64,000 nt of DNA from Oasisia sp. SBJ-2009 (Eukaryota; Annelida; Polychaeta; Sabellida; Siboglinidae). The stretch spans positions 21,507,213 to 21,571,212 of the forward strand of contig OZ024861.1 of the NCBI GenBank assembly GCA_964017155.1, written 5' to 3'. The notes beneath the pieces are model-generated. The model did no database searches. It was not told the origin of the DNA and saw only the letters and a list, made by a program, of their open reading frames with translations. The position numbers were made by a program, and so were the translations under genes. Below are positions 61,401 through 64,000 of this stretch, piece by piece (within the stretch, counting starts at the first letter, position 1; each line of letters begins with the position of its first letter).

Positions 61401-64000
61401 TCCCCTTCTTAACGCATCCAATCAAACACCCCAACTTAACGCATCCGTCCAACCACCCCTACATAACGCATCCGTCCAATAACCCCTACTTATCGCAACC
61501 ATTCAACCACCCCTACTTAACTTATCCATCCAACCACCCCTAAATAACGCATACATTCAACTACCCATACTTAGCGCATCCATCGAAACACTCGTACTTA
61601 ACGTATCCATCCAACCACCTCTACTTAACGCATCCATCCAACCACCCCTACTTAGCGCTTCCATCCAACCACCCCTTATTAACGCATCCATCCAACCACC
61701 CCTACTTAACGCATCCATCCAACCACCCCTACTTAACTTATCCATCCAACCACCCCTAAATAACGCATACATTCAACTACCCATACTTAGCGCATCCATC
61801 GAAACACTCGTACTTAACGTATCCATCCAACCACCTCTACTTAACGCATCCATCCAACCACCCCTACTTAGCGCTTCCATCCAACCACCCCTTATTAACG
61901 CATCCGTCCAACCACCCCTACTTAACGCATCCGTCCAACAACCCCTACTTATCTCAACCATTCAACCACCCCTACTTAGCTTATCCATCCAACCACCCCT
62001 AAATAACGCATACATTTAACTACCCGTACTTAGCGCATCCATCGAAACACTCGTACTTAACATATCCATCCAACAACCTCTACTTAACGCATCCATCCAA
62101 CCACTCCTACTTATCGCATCCATCCAACCTCCCCTTCTTAACGCATCCAATCAAACACCCCTATGTAATGCATCCATCCAACCACCACTACTTACAGCAT
62201 CCATCCATTCACCTCTACTTAATGCATCCAACCCCCACTAATTAACGCGTCCATCCAACCACCCCTACTTCGCGCATCCATCCAACCACTCCTACTTAGC
62301 GCATCCATCCAACCTCCCCTTCTTAGCGCTTCCAATCAAACACCCCTATGTAATGCATCCGTCCCACCACCCCTACTTAACGCATCCGTCCAACCACCCC
62401 TACTTATCGCAACCATTCAATTACCCTTACTTAACTTATCCATCCAACTACCCCTAAATAACGCATCCATTCAACCACCCGTACTTAACGCATCCATCCA
62501 ACCACCACTACTTAACGCATACATTCAACTACCCGTACTTAGCGCATCCATACAATCATCCCTACTTAATGCATCCAACCACCCATACTTAATGCATCCA
62601 TCTAACCATCCCTACTTAGCGCATCCTTCCAACTACACCTACTTATCGCATCCATCCAACCACCCCTACTTAACGCATCCATCCCACCACTCCTACTTAA
62701 AGCATCCATTCAACCACACCTACCAAACGCATCCATCCAACCTTCCCTACTTAATGCTTCCATACATTCACCTCAACTTAATGCATCCATCCAACCACCC
62801 CTATATAACGCATCCATCCAACCACCCCTACTTAATTCTTCCATCCATTCACCTCAACTTAATGCATCCATCCAAGCACCCCAACTTAACGCATCCATCC
62901 ATTCACCTCTACTTAACGCATCCATCCAACCACTCCTACTTAACGCATCCATCCATCCACCCCTTCTTACCGCATCCATCCAACCACTCCTACTTAACGC
63001 ATTCATCCAACCTCCCCTTCTTAACTTATCCAACCAACCACCCCTAAATAACGCATCCATTCAACAACCCGTACTTAGCTCATCCATCCAACCACCACTA
63101 CTTAACGCATACATTCAACTACCCGTACTTAGCGCATCCATCCTATCATCCCTACTTAACGCATCCATCGAAACACTCGTACTTAACGTAGGCATCCAAA
63201 CACCTCTACTTAGCGCTTCCATCCAACCACCCGTTATTAATGCATCAACCACCCATACTTAACGCATCCATCCAACCAACCCTACTTAACGCATCCATCA
63301 AACCAACCCTACTTAACGCATCCATCCAACCACTCCTACTTAGCGCATCCATCCAACCTCCCCTTCTTAACGCATCCAATCAAACACCCCTATGTAATGC
63401 ATCCGTCCCACCACCCCTACTTAACGCATCCGTCCAACCACCCCTACTTATCGCAACCATTCAACTACCCTTACTTAACTTATCCATCCAACCACCCTTA
63501 AATAACGCATCCTTTCAACCACCCGTACTTAGCTCATCCATCCAACCACCACTACTTAACGCATACATTCAACTACCAGTTCTTAGCGCATCCATCCTAT
63601 CATCCCTACTTAACGCATCCATCGAAACACTCCTACTTAGCGTATCCATCCAACCACCTCTACTTAACGCATCCATCCAACCACCCCTACTTAACGCATC
63701 CATCCAACCACCCCTAATTAACGCATCCATCCAACCACCCATACTTAGCGCATCCATCCAACCACCACTACTTAATGCATCCATCCATTCATCTCTACTT
63801 AATGCATCCAACCACCCATACTTAATGCATCCATCCCACCACTCCTACTTAAAGGATCCATTCAACCACCCCTACCAAACGCATCCATCCAACCATCCCT
63901 ACTTAATGCTTCCATCCATTCACCTCAACTTAATCATCCATCCAACCACCCCTATATAACGCATCCATCCAACCACCCCTACTTAATTCTTCCATCCATT
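61401..64000 (-). repeat. Q-type HOR region 7, to the window end
   Basis: It opens with a segment of about 11 monomers, CTTAACTTATCC to GTTCC-type units, that is repeated: CTTAACTTATCC, CTAAATAACGCATAC and CGAAACACTCG occur near 61,515-61,600, 61,735-61,815 and, with changes, 61,978-62,060. Ordinary Q units follow, with CTTAATTCTTCC near 62,830 and 63,985. One base is lost at about 63,934 (CTTAATCATCC). The last base is inside a monomer. Confidence 0.75.

Larger units (their letters stand above)
23678..64000 (-). repeat. Right satellite array, same 27-bp monomer, inverted
   Basis: The + strand is made of the complementary unit, CCATCCAACCACCCC followed by TACTTAACGCAT; 23,729-23,755 is an exact copy. 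Orientation is constant from 23,678 to the end, and I saw no second inversion. The variants include CCTAATTAACGC, CTATATAACGC, TTCACCTCAACTT and CGAAACACTC, plus 23-bp monomers that have lost one ATCC and 30-bp monomers. The long-range order of variants differs from the left array and forms three families (P, Q and R below). No transposon, gene or unique spacer interrupts it. The window ends inside a monomer. The shared monomer shows common origin with the left array, while the different HOR order shows that they were amplified separately. Confidence 0.98.

Noticed and set aside
1..64000. CRISPR array
   Set aside because: There are no unique spacers between repeats; the monomers are contiguous and the repeats themselves vary. 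It is a eukaryotic-style satellite.
1..64000. Long-unit telomere repeat, as in some budding yeasts (GGTGGTTGGATG resembles the Rap1-type GGTGTACGGATG at 9 of 12 positions)
   Set aside because: The array is far too long and diverse, has nested HORs and changes orientation internally. A subtelomeric place remains possible but is not shown.
1..64000. CENP-B box or other known centromere motif
   Set aside because: No TTCG....A..CGGG-type match seen in the consensus or common variants; the TTCGAA at the junction is unique to the join.

Overview
The whole 64-kb window is satellite DNA. I find no gene, RNA gene, transposon or unique sequence in it. The basic unit is a 27-bp monomer whose G-rich strand reads GGGGTGGTTGGATGG followed by ATGCGTTAAGTA (clean copies: 181-207 on +, 23,729-23,755 as the complement). 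Array this long, with nested higher-order repeats (HORs), points to a eukaryotic nuclear genome assembled from long reads, from a pericentromeric, subtelomeric or other heterochromatic block. The species cannot be told from the sequence. Both window ends cut through monomers, so the array continues on both sides.

The window holds two arrays in opposite orientation. From 1 to 23,677 the G-rich strand is the + strand; from 23,678 to 64,000 it is the - strand. The switch is abrupt, and the two sides carry different HOR families, so this is not a simple mirror image. The left array is built in three tiers: 27-bp monomers, then blocks of about 1-2 kb that I call A, B and C, then a super-unit in A-B-C order of about 5.5-6.4 kb, seen about four times (boundaries near 5,730, 11,275 and 17,468, with the fourth cut off by the switch point). 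Blocks are locally doubled in places, such as B-B at 6,445-9,194 and A-A at 17,391-20,408.

The right array mixes three families. P blocks (marker CTTATCCCATCC and a 30-bp monomer), often followed by R blocks (markers GAATCCGTCC and CTATAGAACGC), recur near 23.7-26.7, 29.6-30.6, 31.5-32.8, 38.5-39.4, 47.9-49.5, 50.9-51.4 (R only) and 60.5-61.4 kb. Between them lie long Q stretches (marker CATTCACCTCAACTTAATGC). Several very recent duplications stand out: a 1,824-bp tandem copy at 49,106-52,753, a 2,067-bp tandem copy at about 54,681-58,787, and a long pair about 9 kb apart (about 26.9-30.7 and 36.0-39.5 kb).

The many long open reading frames come from arithmetic: 27 bp is nine codons, and three of the six consensus frames lack a stop, so they translate into nonapeptide repeats (MDALSRGGW on the G-rich strand; NASIQPPLL and HPSNHPYLT on the C-rich strand). 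They change reading register wherever a monomer is not 27 bp, so I annotate none as a gene. The points most worth following are the orientation switch, the three-tier order, and the finding that size differences between copies equal whole sums of monomer lengths (27, 32, 23 or 30 bp). Block letters are my own labels, and all comparisons were done by eye.
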